A DNA stretch of 64,000 bases from Amblyomma americanum (taxonomy: Eukaryota; Arthropoda; Arachnida; Ixodida; Ixodidae): contig NC_135498.1 in NCBI RefSeq assembly GCF_052857255.1, forward strand, positions 115,325,134 through 115,389,133, read 5' to 3'. The translations under genes were made by a program, and so were the position numbers. The notes under the pieces are model-generated. The model did no database searches and was not told the origin of the DNA. It saw nothing but the letters and a program-made list of their open reading frames with translations. How positions within the stretch are numbered: the first letter of the stretch is position 1; every line of letters starts with the position of its first letter. Of the stretch, positions 33,500-43,435 are shown piece after piece.

Positions 33500-34610
33500 T
33501 CAAAGAAGTGTTTCTTTTTTTTCTCGCCTGGCTGCCTCCTTCTCCAGTCGATCAAGATTTGTGTGGCGCTCGCAGTATGATAGCACACTCTACGTCTGCC
33601 GCTATAGTTGAGGGTGGCGCTGGTGAACACCCTCAAGGTTTGATGGTCTTCAACGATTGCACTGATCAGTCGCTTACAATACAGGGCCATGAAATACCCA
33701 GAGTGGCAGAGTACAGATATCTCGGGGTACGGGCAAATGAACGAGAGATATTTATGGGAAAGCACGAACAGACTATTGGGCGCAATGGCGAAGAGATGCC
33801 GCTACAAGGAAACATAGCGCATTATGGAGGTACCAGTATGAAGTACTGAGAGGATTTGCAAACAAAAATAATGCAAAAGATTATTTAAGCCAGGGCTTAA
33901 TTTTGAGAATGCGGTTTTGTGCCTAAGGGCAGATGTTCAGTCTGGACTATAAATAAATAAGCTTTTCGAACTTTAGTAGTCAGTGCAAGTGCCCACAGCT
34001 ACAAATGAGACAGTACAGGGGCCACAGGCTTGGCGTCGTTTAAAGTACTGGAAGCTCAAAGCAAAATATTATATGATGAACGCCAGAGGAAAGTGGACGA
34101 AAACAGAAGGGCATCTAATGCATTTACGTACCTATAGGGAAAGAGCGTTGGTTAAACAGTGGCGAAAACGGACCAGGGAACTTACCAATAATTATGCAGG
34201 AAACAAGCACGGATAAAAAATGTTTAACCGACAGGTATAAAGCACAGTAGAAAAGAATTGGATTAATTCAATTGAATAGACACCGACTGGAATTACATAA
34301 AAACTGGAAAGACATATCCTAAAGGAATCGCTCTATGATATCTCATGAGGCATTGCCCTACTCTTTGAATCCAAGTCAGGGCGTCATAGAACGCGAAGCT
34401 ACAAAAGAATTCAACCAAGATGTCATTTTTGGAGTGTATGGTAACTCTGTAAAAACAATTGAACATCTCATGTGCCAATGTCATGGTATATATCCGGATG
34501 TCGATGCAGGCACAGTCACTCTCCTTGAGGCCCTTAGTTTTAGAGGTAACAGTGGTCGTGTGAGTAAACTTGCTATAGAATGGTTGCTTGCTGTGCTATT
34601 CGGTTTATAG
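33500..34610 (+). pseudogene. LINE ORF2 C-terminal half, heavily decayed
   Basis: The plus strand reads LMVFNDCTDQSLTIQGHEI and RVAEYRYLGVRANE near 33,640-33,740. Scattered over several frames follow KHEQTIGRNG, a WRKRTRELTNNYAG block near 34,160-34,200, SHVPMSWYISG and finally TLLEALSFRGNSGR near 34,520. The order matches the post-RT region of a LINE that is common in ticks (recalled), in which a YLGV block is followed by a zinc-knuckle-like C-terminus and an EALGFRG end. Stops and indels are dense. No RT core is left. Confidence 0.6.
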
Positions 34611-35204
34611 TAACTTATGTGACAGCGGGAAAAATATTAACGAAGAGGCGACGGCAGAGACAGAGACACTAAACTAAAGGAGCACAAGAAAGACATAAAT
34701 ATAACCAGGGCCAGCTTGGCTTGCACTGCCGTAAACGTGGAGAAGAATCGAGGCGTTGTCGCACTAAGCCAAGCGAGCTTGCGTTCAGAAGAAGCGGGAT
34801 TGTTGCTCGACACAAAGATCCCTGTGTTAGATAATCTAGGCAGCTAAGGTGACCCGTAATGTGTAAGGGTCGTCAGGCATGCCATCACTTACATTGACAA
34901 AAAGCTAAGCTTTCAGATGTCTGGTGACTGGCACCTTCGTGCTATCAACCTGTGCCATTCATGCTGATGGTTTTTTATTTTTTATTTCTTTTCTTCCCTG
35001 CTGTTGCTTCGTATTTTTACATATGCGTGGCGTCCTCAGCACAATAAACATCTGGAACTGGGCGCTCTTCTCGCTATCGTCGTCCCTTCCTTTATGCTAT
35101 TCGCCCTGTCACATAAGTTACTTCGATAGAAGTGAAGAAAAAGCGAGTTGAGGATTTATTACTCGAAAGGAGATAGGTGACGTAAAGTTACAAGTGCAGG
35201 TTTA
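34611..35204. other. no recognisable feature
   Basis: Intergenic DNA, presumed intron of array gene 1. A hydrophobic 75-codon frame at 34924-35151 (+) looks like chance. Confidence 0.3.
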
Positions 35205-35310
35205 TGGTTTTATGGTTTATGCGGTTTTAACGTCCGAAAGCGACTCAGGCTATAAGGGACGCCGTAGTCCAGGGCTCCCCATAATGTCGATCACCTGTGA
35301 TTATTTAACC
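35205..35310 (-). repeat. tRNA-derived SINE, 3' end only
   Basis: The minus strand carries only the last 100 bases of the SINE, including GGGGAGCCCTGGACTACGGC, GTCCCTTATAGCCTGAGTCG and CTTTCGGACGTTAAAACCGC followed by ATAAACCATAAAACC. The head and body are absent. Confidence 0.75.
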
Positions 35311-35322
35311 CTTTGACACACT

Positions 35323-35340
35323 ATGTACACACGTGTGTAC
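35323..35340. promoter_or_regulatory. 18-bp perfect palindrome with E-box core
   Basis: TGTACACACGTGTGTACA is a perfect inverted repeat centred on CACGTG, within ACCCTTTGACACACTATG context. It may be a regulatory E-box-type site or part of a mobile-element end. Confidence 0.5.
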
Positions 35341-36010
35341 AAGGCGAACTCACAGCTATTTCTGAGAATGGACGGCACCAATAAGTGACTTTGTTTCATA
35401 TTAGTTTCGTATCATTCAGGTCGCAAATAATAAGTTTTTTTATTCTATATAGCGAACTGAGCAAATAACATTTTGCGAAAAAGTGAGGTGGGTAGCATGC
35501 CTTCTGCGATTTTTTGTAGGCATTTTTGTAGCTTAATGTGGACCTTCGAAATATTGTCATGATCCGACGGGGGTTTACTTGATAACTCGCGGTATTTCGA
35601 TATTACTGTTTTCATCGTTACGGCACTTAATAAATTTCGCATATTTCAGCAAAAAATTAGCCGCTTGTATTTTGTAATGAAAAACTAAACATAGTCCTCT
35701 TTCCGTATCACTTCGCAGATACGTGCATTCCGCGTCACTCTTGTGTGGAGCGCTCGGGGGGTGCACTTCCCTGCAAACATATCCAGGTCCTGCCGCGGCC
35801 GCTAGGTTCCAATAGCAAAATTTGCGCGGAAGAAGTTCCAGATAGACCCGGCGACAATGTAGACACGAGCACTTCTCCCTGAAATCAGGCACTGCTCCCT
35901 AATTTCAGTTTTTTTTTTTTAATCAAGCACGCACTGCTCCGGCGCACTACACAAGGATGACGCGGACTGTACAGTGTCGAACAAGACACAGAAGGCCTCC
36001 TTATAACCAA
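35341..36010. other. no recognisable feature
   Basis: A minus-strand frame at 35575-35892 lies over a small CpG-bearing stretch at 35,740-35,840. No family is recognised. Confidence 0.3.
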
Positions 36011-36014
36011 CCAC

Positions 36015-36095
36015 ACGCGCCTCAGGGGACTAGAGGTAGTGTGACTCGTAATCTAAGCGGCGCGTGTTCGATTCTCATCTCACCCCAATTTTCTT
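36015..36095 (+). repeat. tRNA-like sequence, probably SINE head
   Basis: GTGTTCGATTCTCATCTC fits a B box at about the expected distance from GGGGACTAGAGGTAGTGTGAC, an A-box-like stretch. The cloverleaf is poor, so a functional tRNA is unlikely. Confidence 0.4.
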
Positions 36096-36329
36096 GTCAG
36101 TGAAGTAATTTTATTTCCATTCTAACATACGACAATGACTTTTCAGTGTTGTTGCGACATTATATTCATAATTTGCATGATGCTTCGTTCACTTAAAAAA
36201 TCCGCCGCTCTATGTGTGATGGTTGCTGCTTTTTCTATCAATCCGCATTCTCTCGCGCGCCGCTGCGTCTCCGACAAACAGGAGCCTTAACGTTCTGCGT
36301 TCATAAGCCGCTTAAGTTCGCAACTGGCT

Positions 36330-36480
36330 AATGAGGCAGTAACTCTTACAATTCACTACGTAAGGCACAATAAAAAATGCAAAGAACCTTACGAAATGCA
36401 GGACAATCGACATAAAGAAACGCGGAACGGGCACAAGCGCTGTTTTCATTTTTGTCATACACTGGCTATCGCTAGGTGGC
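36330..36480 (-). mobile_element. possible PLE 3' terminal fragment
   Basis: On the minus strand GACAAAAATGAAAACAGCGC, TTGTGCCCGTTCCGCGTTTC and TTTATGTCGATTGTCCTGC resemble the terminal region of PLE-type repeats. A 171-codon minus-strand frame (36312-36827) spans this and its right flank, but I regard it as fortuitous. Confidence 0.35.
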
Positions 36481-36853
36481 AAGTTTATTCGAGCTACTGA
36501 TTTAATAATATTTAGGCAAAAAGCCATTCTGTTTGTGAAAGCTGCCTCTCCAACCAACGAGCCTCCGTTCTCCAGGAACTTAGCCACCTCCATCCTCCAC
36601 TCACCTCCGAAGACATCCGTTCGTTGTAGAGCATAACACAATAAAATACAAAATAATATAATGCACCCTCTAATAAGACAAGATTCATAGTAAGGCCAAT
36701 GATGATCATGACTTGTACCCCACCTAACGCATGAAAAAATAACGGAGTCTTCAGCTACGTCCGAGGAAGAAAAAACAATACCAAAGCATGTGTAATTCTC
36801 TACGCTGCTAATGCCCAACAGCTCCAAAGATATAATGATTTAATCTCCTGCAG

Positions 36854-37048
36854 GTACAAATCAAGACTTATACCCGGACAGAAGCTCTAGGATTCCTATG
36901 CCAGGAGCGATTACGGCACCAGGCTTTCTCTCTACAGATGACAAAAGTAAGCCAAGTCATGCTCATCGCATTAACGTGTCATCCTTAGATGCAGGTAGAT
37001 CCAACATGAAAGGGAACACAATACACGAATTCAGTCAGTCACTGCTCC
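36854..37048 (+). CDS. array gene 1, middle exon
   Basis: A 195-bp exon bounded by a good acceptor (ATTTAATCTCCTGCAG) and a consensus donor (CTGCTCC joined to GTAAGT). It starts and ends in phase 1. The first codon is completed by the G that ends the exon at 29,645 (G plus GT gives Gly), and its last C is completed by CT at the start of the exon at 37,195 (Pro). It encodes TNQDLYPDRSSRIPMPGA and continues through Ser/Asp/Lys-rich sequence (STDDKSKPSHAHRINVSS) to EFSQSLL. No known domain is seen. The clean phase match on both sides is the main support. No copy was found for paralogue 2, where the Gypsy element now sits. Confidence 0.7.
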
Positions 37049-37194
37049 GTAAGTATGGCAGAAAAGGACGTTTATTCTTCTATAAAAAGTAACCGTTCTG
37101 TTTCATACTGAAGCTACCTCTGCGACGTGCGATAGTTAGGACAGATCACTCAATCCTTATCCTGAAATTCGGCGCGCTTTTCTTTTCATAATAG

Positions 37195-38813
37195 CTTTGC
37201 CACCACAGCCAAGTACACTTGGAGCGGAAAAGAAAGGATACAGAGCCACATCAGCAGACCCCTCACTCCACTCTCAGCGAAGTTACGGTGGCACTGGTAT
37301 TCCGCTACCAGCGTCTGCCACAGCCACTCATGCACCATCCCCTGGAATTATGGAGGCTACTTCTGGCGCGCAAGGTTTCCCGTCGCCTCCATCAGGTAGC
37401 TTTGGACCGGAAGGAAGTGGATATTATCCTGCATCATCATTTTACCCACCAGTACATGATCAATCAAGGGAGATGACTGCTGCGATGTCTTCACCCGCAG
37501 TCGAAAGCGGCTGTCCCTCAGTATCTCCTGGACGAGTGCATGCTGTTTCTTCCGCGGCAACTGTACAGCTGCCGCCTCCGTCAGTGTCAGGTTCCTCTGG
37601 ATGGCAACAACGTGGATATTATCCTACATCACCAATTTATCGGCCAGTTAATTACCAGCCAAGAGAGATCACTACTGAGATGCCTTCACCAGAAGTCGCC
37701 AGAGACTGCCTCTCATCATTTCCTGCAACTGTGCATGCTGTTTCTTCCGCGACATCTTTCCAGCTGCCGCCTTCTCCACTGCCAGGTGCCTTTGAATTGG
37801 AACGAACTGGATATTATTCTACATCGTCGATTTACCCATCAGTGCACGATGAGCACAGGCAGGTCATTACTACGATGCCACTACCTGTACCATCCAAACC
37901 CTTTCACTCACTATCTCCAGAACTTTCGCATGCTGTTCCTTCAGCGGAAGCTCTGCCGCTGCAGCCGCCGCCACTGCCAGGTATATCTGTACCGGAACCA
38001 AGTGGCTATTACCCTGCAACCTCGATTTACCCGCCAGTCCACCATGAGTCAAGGCAGGTCACTAGTCCGATGCAGTTACCAGGCGCTGCGAAAGGCTCTT
38101 CGTCACGGCCCCTTGGACTTCCGCATGATGTTTCTTCCGCAAAAACTCTGCCGCTGCCGCCGACCCCACCACCAGGTGCGTCGAAATGGGAACGAAGTGG
38201 ATATTATCCTACATCATCGATTTGCCCTCCAGTGCATAATCAGCAAAGGCAGCTCACTCCAGTGATGGCGTTACCAGGACTCGCCACAGGCTCTCGTTCT
38301 TCATCGCCTGGAATGGTGCACGACTTTTCTTCCACCGAAGTGTCGCCGCCGCTGCCAAGTACCTTTCAACCTGAGCGCAGCAGATACTCTCCTGCGTCAT
38401 CAAATCTTCCTCCACTACATCACGGGCCAACACATGGCACCTATGCAGTGCCGCTACCAAGGTTTTCCACCGCCTGCCCTTCTGCCTCAGGAACCGATGT
38501 ATCCCTAGTCCATCCAGCAAGCCGAGTGGGAGCTGTTCGTGCATCGAACATAGCATCAGACAGGGATATTCCAAACACTCCTAAAACTCATACGATACCC
38601 AGCACTGCCAAAAGAAACAGCTCAGAAGAAAATATGGAACACACTTCAAAGATGAAGAGACCAACTCACGACCGTACTGGAACAAAACAGCGTTCTTCAG
38701 CCGAACAAGCAGACGAAAACAATCTCCTCGAAGCGATGAAGAAGTTCGATGAGCTCGTTCATGATGATGATTTAGGGACAGTCAAAAAAGAGTGGAGCAA
38801 GAAGCCTAATTGA
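37195..38813 (+). CDS. array gene 1, terminal exon with seven Pro/Tyr-rich 65-residue repeats
   Basis: Acceptor TTTTCTTTTCATAATAG, then an uninterrupted frame to a TGA at 38,811. The 539 residues start LPPQPSTLG. They contain about seven tandem units of about 65 residues, each with a GYYPxSSxYPPVH core, a Gln/Arg-rich link (RQVTxxM), a Ser/Pro stretch and HAVSSA, then LPPxPxPG. The first unit is diverged, the middle five are similar, and the seventh (RYSPASSNLPPLH ... LPRFSTACPS) is of the type expanded in paralogue 2. A charged C-terminus follows, with an NLS-like KMKRPTHDRTGTKQR and an acidic-basic end (FDELVHDDDLGTVKKEW). AATAAA lies at 38,896. No signal peptide or membrane segment is in this exon. 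The function is unknown. The long open frame across repeats argues that it is, or recently was, translated. Confidence 0.75.
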
Positions 38814-40279
38814 AGTATTTCTTCCATTATCCTATTTTCTTATTTATCACCGGGGTGCTTAACGGTAGCGAGCAATCGCGTATACAAAAAGGAAGAATAA
38901 ACATTCTTTGTTTGCACGGGGATGACACGTCGCAGCAATTAAACACTCTCTTTCTTGACCAGTTCAATTTATACACGTCGAAGGTACACAGATAATAACT
39001 TCTACGAATTTTTGCTCATATTAAAAATTGATTTCTTCGCTCTCTGTGTGAGAATAAATGTTTCTACGACAGAAAATTAAGAACGCATTTTCTCCTGGGG
39101 AAGTGGAACATTAAGTTCGAAATTTTTCCTCACGCGGTTAAACTAAGGGCGTCAGTAGTGGTAACAGCTCGCTGATTGCCATTTGCCGTTCAGCTATGGA
39201 TTGACTCAGATTCAAAAAAAAAAATTCAGGTGACGTATATACTCCTCTAGAGCAGCGTATTAATTACAAAGCTGTGTGTAGTAACTTCCGGCACTTTTTT
39301 CCTATCATCTTGCTTTTGTCTTCATTTTTTCTTTCGCAGGCTAATTTTTACTCAATTTAGGGGTATACAAAAATTCTGCTCATATATTGTTTATTCGCGA
39401 TATGTATCAATGCTTTTCTAATACATATTCATGATTCTATCTCGGTATGTGTAATATTCTACTAGAGACGAAAGGTAAACTGAATTTCGGTTGTGATAAT
39501 AATAACGCATAGCTCCTTGTGCATAACAACACGCGAAGAGGTAGTGTATTACAGAGTATGGTTTACATTGAAAACTAAGACTACTATGAGGATTAACTGC
39601 TTGCAATGCAGCGCCCAATTATAGTATTTTAGCCAAGGTCCCTTTTTTCAATGTCACAGCGATTCTAATGAGCTTTCATTGCACAGTATCTGCCTCTGCT
39701 TTTCGAAAATCACTTAACCTTTAAACAAACGAATTCGTTTTTTTGCTACAGAGGAAACAATAATTGCGGAGGGCACTAAAGACTACTTAGTGCTTTAAAT
39801 GCCAAAACATTGTCTTTTTATTTTTATTTCCTTTTAATAATTTTTTGTTTCCGTTCGTTTTTAGGGACGCACCTGCCAGTTAGCATACACTCGTAAGGCA
39901 ACAAATATACTAGGTTCACTTTTGTAGCCGAGAAGCGACGCGGTTTTGTGGACTGCGGGTCGTGGGCTCGCCTCACATACTGAAAGTCCTGAATTCTTTC
40001 GTCCGCACCTTCGGAAGAAAATTTATTTTTCTTTCCCTGGTCACGTGGATTTTTGTACGCTACTGTTTCCGAACGTCGTGTTGCGTTGCCGATGCTTTCG
40101 CGATAAAACGCGGCCTTACAAATCCCTTACTAGTACTAACGCTCGGAAGAGTATTTGAGCCGTAGTCTGGTCAGGTTTCTGAAAGTGAATAGCCTCCGTG
40201 ACCTACGCTGCACTATCTACAGCCTTTCTTATGCCATTTGGCAAGTGTTAGAAATTTTTAAAAAAATGATCCCTAGTGC
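38814..40279. other. 3' flank of array gene 1
   Basis: The first 450 bases contain segments similar to 50,580-51,080 (TGTTTCTACGACAGAAAATT against TGTTTCTACAGCAGCAAATT; GGCGTCAGTAGTGGTAACAG-type region), so the duplication includes 3' flanks. The rest is AT-rich with no gene. AATAAA hexamers occur near 38,896 and 39,053. Confidence 0.5.
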
Positions 40280-41347
40280 TTCGGTAAGTCGGTAGTAAAG
40301 AAGAGAAAGACGGCTGCCACATAGCGCACGCGCCTTTTAGCGTCTTAGGGGAATTCTACCCAGCTACATGAAAACATGTAGGTTAAATTGCACGACTGTA
40401 CATCTGTCATCTATGAAGTCGAGCTCGTACACGCAAAGGTAAGTGTGTTCCAGGACTTATTTATGCTTGCCTGTCTGTTATAATCATGCAGACCTTATTA
40501 TGGTTACACTTCACGAAATATACTTCTACAAAACGTTCCACGGCAACACAAAAGCGTGCTACAGAATGGTAACAACATAAAGTTCGGTTGCTTAGAAGTT
40601 GCGCTTCTATGTTCTCAACAAAGATCCGCACATATTAGCATAATGCAGTGTACGGCACTTTTTTCCTTGTTACGAAACTTCCTCCTAACGCTAACAAACG
40701 GTTTTGCACAAGATTAGACTTCGCAGCCGGGCGGAGTTCTGTTTTCTGAGATATATGTACTATTCCATGCACTCAATACATCAGTCATCACCCACTTTTT
40801 TGCCTAAAGCTATACGCGCAAGCACTAAGACATAATAAACTTGCAACTAAATTATCATTTATTTGCATAGACAGTGATTTAGAGGTTGCTTAAGTGAATT
40901 CTACGGCAGTTCTGACTTGATTCCACTGCCGCTTCCTTTATGACACTCTGAGAACAACAACCTTTTTCCGTGGGCAAGTGCTCTTTCATGACAGAACAGC
41001 AGCTTGTATCGTCCCAACAAACTTCAGCGTATCACGTACTCGCCGGTTCTTTCCCTGTATTGAAGAAATTTAGGTCTCACTACTAGTTAAGCTAGGAAAA
41101 GAGCCTGCAATTTACAGCCTCATCGTGCACCTTACTGTTGAAAAAAACATGAAGAAAGAGGAAGAAAGCTGCGGTTAACTCATAATGCGCCTCATTACTG
41201 ACCCTGCGGCACGGACATCCCACAGCCAGCCTTTTTCCGTCAGTTTTCGGAATCACGTTTGCGTCTTCGTTGTTGGCGGCTGTCCCTGGCAACCGCACTA
41301 GGTAATCTTGCACAACAGAGGTGAATGAGGACCGGACGGGCCTATTG

Positions 41348-41466
41348 CCCAAGCAGCACAAGTAATTGGCCCAACATTGGAACTGTATTGGCAAAACTGG
41401 CCCTACAAAGGACCAGGATGGGACCATCCTGTTGCAATATTGGACCGATGACCTGTGCTGCTTGGG
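41348..41466. mobile_element. 119-bp MITE with 16-bp terminal inverted repeats
   Basis: CCCAAGCAGCACAAGT at 41,348-41,363 pairs with ACCTGTGCTGCTTGGG at 41,451-41,466 with one mismatch. The interior is made of related words (TTGGCCCAACATTGGAAC, CAATATTGGACCGATG). In block A1 the sequence reads GGGCCTATTG directly followed by AGTGATATCGATGTGGCCA. In A2 GGGCCTATTG is followed by the MITE and then TGCGCGACATGAATTTGGCCA, so A1 is an empty site. Confidence 0.85.
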
Positions 41467-42032
41467 TGCGCGACATGAATTTGGCCATATTTCTTTCTCG
41501 TGAGAATAGAAGATGACGAGGAGGATTACGAGAGTTCAAACAAAGAAAGGTAAATTTCAATATAGTTAGTTGGCGCGCAGTCCTCTCTATTATATAAAAT
41601 AAGTGGCGTCCTTCAACGTGCCAAAAGCTCCAACTAGATTAAGAGCGAAAACTTTACACGTCGATCGCTCTATATAAGCAGGCCGAGCGAGACTTGAGGT
41701 TTTAGAAGAATTTATCATCACCAAAGCGTGGTCAGAGTTACGCGCACTACTCCGGTAGTCCGAGTAAGTTGATATATGTTGCCTCATGCAGACGCTATCT
41801 ACGTAGTTCTAAACAGTTAGACATAAATAAGACGGTTGAGCTGGTGCCAGCGACAGTTTTTTTTTTCATCTAGTGAGGAGAACACTATTAGCGAAGTTGA
41901 AGGGAGTTTGTGACGATATCAAGTGGGTGGCGAGAAACTTCTCAAAACATTTACAAAGCCTAAAGTACTGCGAAGACTCAAGTGTGGTTCATTGTAATAT
42001 TTACAGAAAAGCGCGCAATTTTATGATTCCAG

Positions 42033-42248
42033 ACTCGCATTCGATGCGGCGCCCACCACCTCCTGGGTTTCGTCCTCCTCAAGGGCCACCAAAGAGTGTA
42101 TGGTTCGTCGCTTCGGAAACAGATTGCACTGGCACAAGTGAATTGCGCCCAGGCCCACAAAGTGCCTCAGCGCCCCTGAGTGTGCCATCTTCACTGATGG
42201 ACCCTTTGCTATCGCAAGGTTCTGCCCCTTTTCTGTGTCCTCAGACAT
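42033..42248 (+). pseudogene. array gene 2, Pro-rich 5' exon
   Basis: The same TATGATTCCAG acceptor as the other two copies. From ATG 42,044 the frame is open: MRRPPPPGFRPPQGPPKS, then a Gly/Thr/Pro-rich stretch to SQGSAPFLCPQT. The expected donor position reads GACAT/GTATGC instead of GACAG/GTACGA, so the last exon base is changed and the site is weaker. The phase (1) is conserved. An upstream in-frame ATG lies at 42,023 inside the acceptor motif. Because the downstream terminal exon is decayed and a Gypsy element fills the intervening region, I treat the gene as a pseudogene. Confidence 0.6.
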
Positions 42249-42448
42249 GTATGCTTTGAAGGCACGATTGCGCTGCTGTAATTGAACCCCGACCTCGTGC
42301 AAAAATATTCGACAGACTTCACAGAGAGTTTGGTTCGTCAGCTTTCATGAGTATATTTTTGTATGGTCTTGGTGTATATGAACGTATAGAACCATTCTGC
42401 GTCTAGGCACCCATGATTTCTTTACGACCTTTGTATAAAATAACAAAT

Positions 42449-42691
42449 GTACTATCAGCAACTAATAAAACGCGAACAAAACAATTCAGACACGAACTGA
42501 AATATGAGAACATTTTTGACTGGGAAGGCTGAATACAAGCGGAGGTTAAATTCATTTCGAAAGCCCAAAGGCCGCCCTTCGGAACTTTTGATCAACCTTA
42601 GTTGTATTTCCTCTCAAGCGATTGATATGTTCGTATTTATGCGTTAGCATTTAAATTTTTTTGTTCGCGTTTTGTTCGTTGCTAGTAGTAC
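42449..42691. mobile_element. 243-bp MITE-like element with 34-bp imperfect inverted ends
   Basis: The left end begins GTACTATCAGCAACTAATAA followed by AACGCGAACAAAA. The reverse complement of the right end begins GTACTACTAGCAACGAACAA followed by AACGCGAACAAAAA. About 29 of 34 positions match. No transposase coding and no certain target duplication are visible. Confidence 0.65.
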
Positions 42692-43222
42692 TAGAACACC
42701 TTATGAGCCAGAATCATTTAAATGCACGGAAGAACACATTATTGTGTAAAAATTAAAATTAATCTAATAACTGGAGAAGCTTGCCTTATACTGGGGAAAG
42801 AATAGCGGAAAATTGATTTAAGAACTGACCGAAACTTAAATGTTCTCACAAGGCCCAATCGCTGCATAGTTTGTTCATTTATATTATCCTCTGGTCAAAA
42901 TATTTTTAAAACAGATTGGGTAATACTTAAAAAAATACTGAAAAATATACAACAATTCTGGACAAAAACGTTTATAAGCGAGAAGCTGCTTATGAACGAC
43001 ATTTTTTTCGTATAATGTGAGATTTCACTATAACAATCAACATATCCGAAAATCACTCGAAGGTAGTTTTTCATTTTTTTGTTGACGTTCTTGCTATCGC
43101 TAAAAACGTTCGTCACCGGTTTTTTAAGGCAGCCTTAACTGTTCCATGCGATCAATGGAAACACTTTGAAAGATTTTGCCACATATATGAAGAATGGATC
43201 ATTATATTCAATATTTTCATAT
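42692..43222. other. no recognisable feature
   Basis: AT-rich DNA left of the Gypsy insertion site, presumed intron of array gene 2. No exon corresponding to 36,854-37,048 was found. Confidence 0.4.
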
Positions 43223-43403
43223 TGTAACGTGAAGATATGCACACCAAAAGGAAAAAATATATTTACAGGGAAACAGCTTACAGCCACGCAGCCGAACAAC
43301 CGGGCACGCGAAGCCCAGCAGCAGAAACGCACTTCGTCCTCTTTGCGTTCCAAGCGCGAGCGCACCAAGCACGAGCGTTCCAAGCACAAGCACAACCGTA
43401 GCA
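43223..43403 (-). repeat. 3' LTR of the Gypsy element (181 bp)
   Basis: On the plus strand it begins TGTAACGTGAAGATATGCAC and ends CAACCGTAGCA. It contains an extra 30 bases relative to the other LTR, bracketed by the direct repeat GCGTTCCAAGC, so the other copy probably lost them by recombination between the repeats. Confidence 0.9.
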
Positions 43404-43435
43404 TAACTCCCGGCGGCAAAAGCACCGTCCCGGTG

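Larger units (their letters stand above)
40280..42270 (+). repeat. segmental duplication, block A2
   Basis: Counterpart of 27,690-29,720 with the same order of landmarks, ending in the Pro-rich exon at 42,033. It differs by many substitutions, small indels and a 119-bp MITE (41,348-41,466) absent from A1. Confidence 0.8.

Noticed and set aside
36312..36827. 171-codon minus-strand open frame next to the middle exon of gene 1
   Set aside because: It covers PLE-like 3' terminal words at its left end, has no domain, and its right part lies just upstream of the acceptor of the opposite-strand exon. It is probably fortuitous.
37540..38265. 241-codon second open frame inside the repeat exon of gene 1
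   Set aside because: It is the +1 shadow of the repeat-encoding frame. The periodic DNA keeps other frames open. Splice phase supports the first frame.
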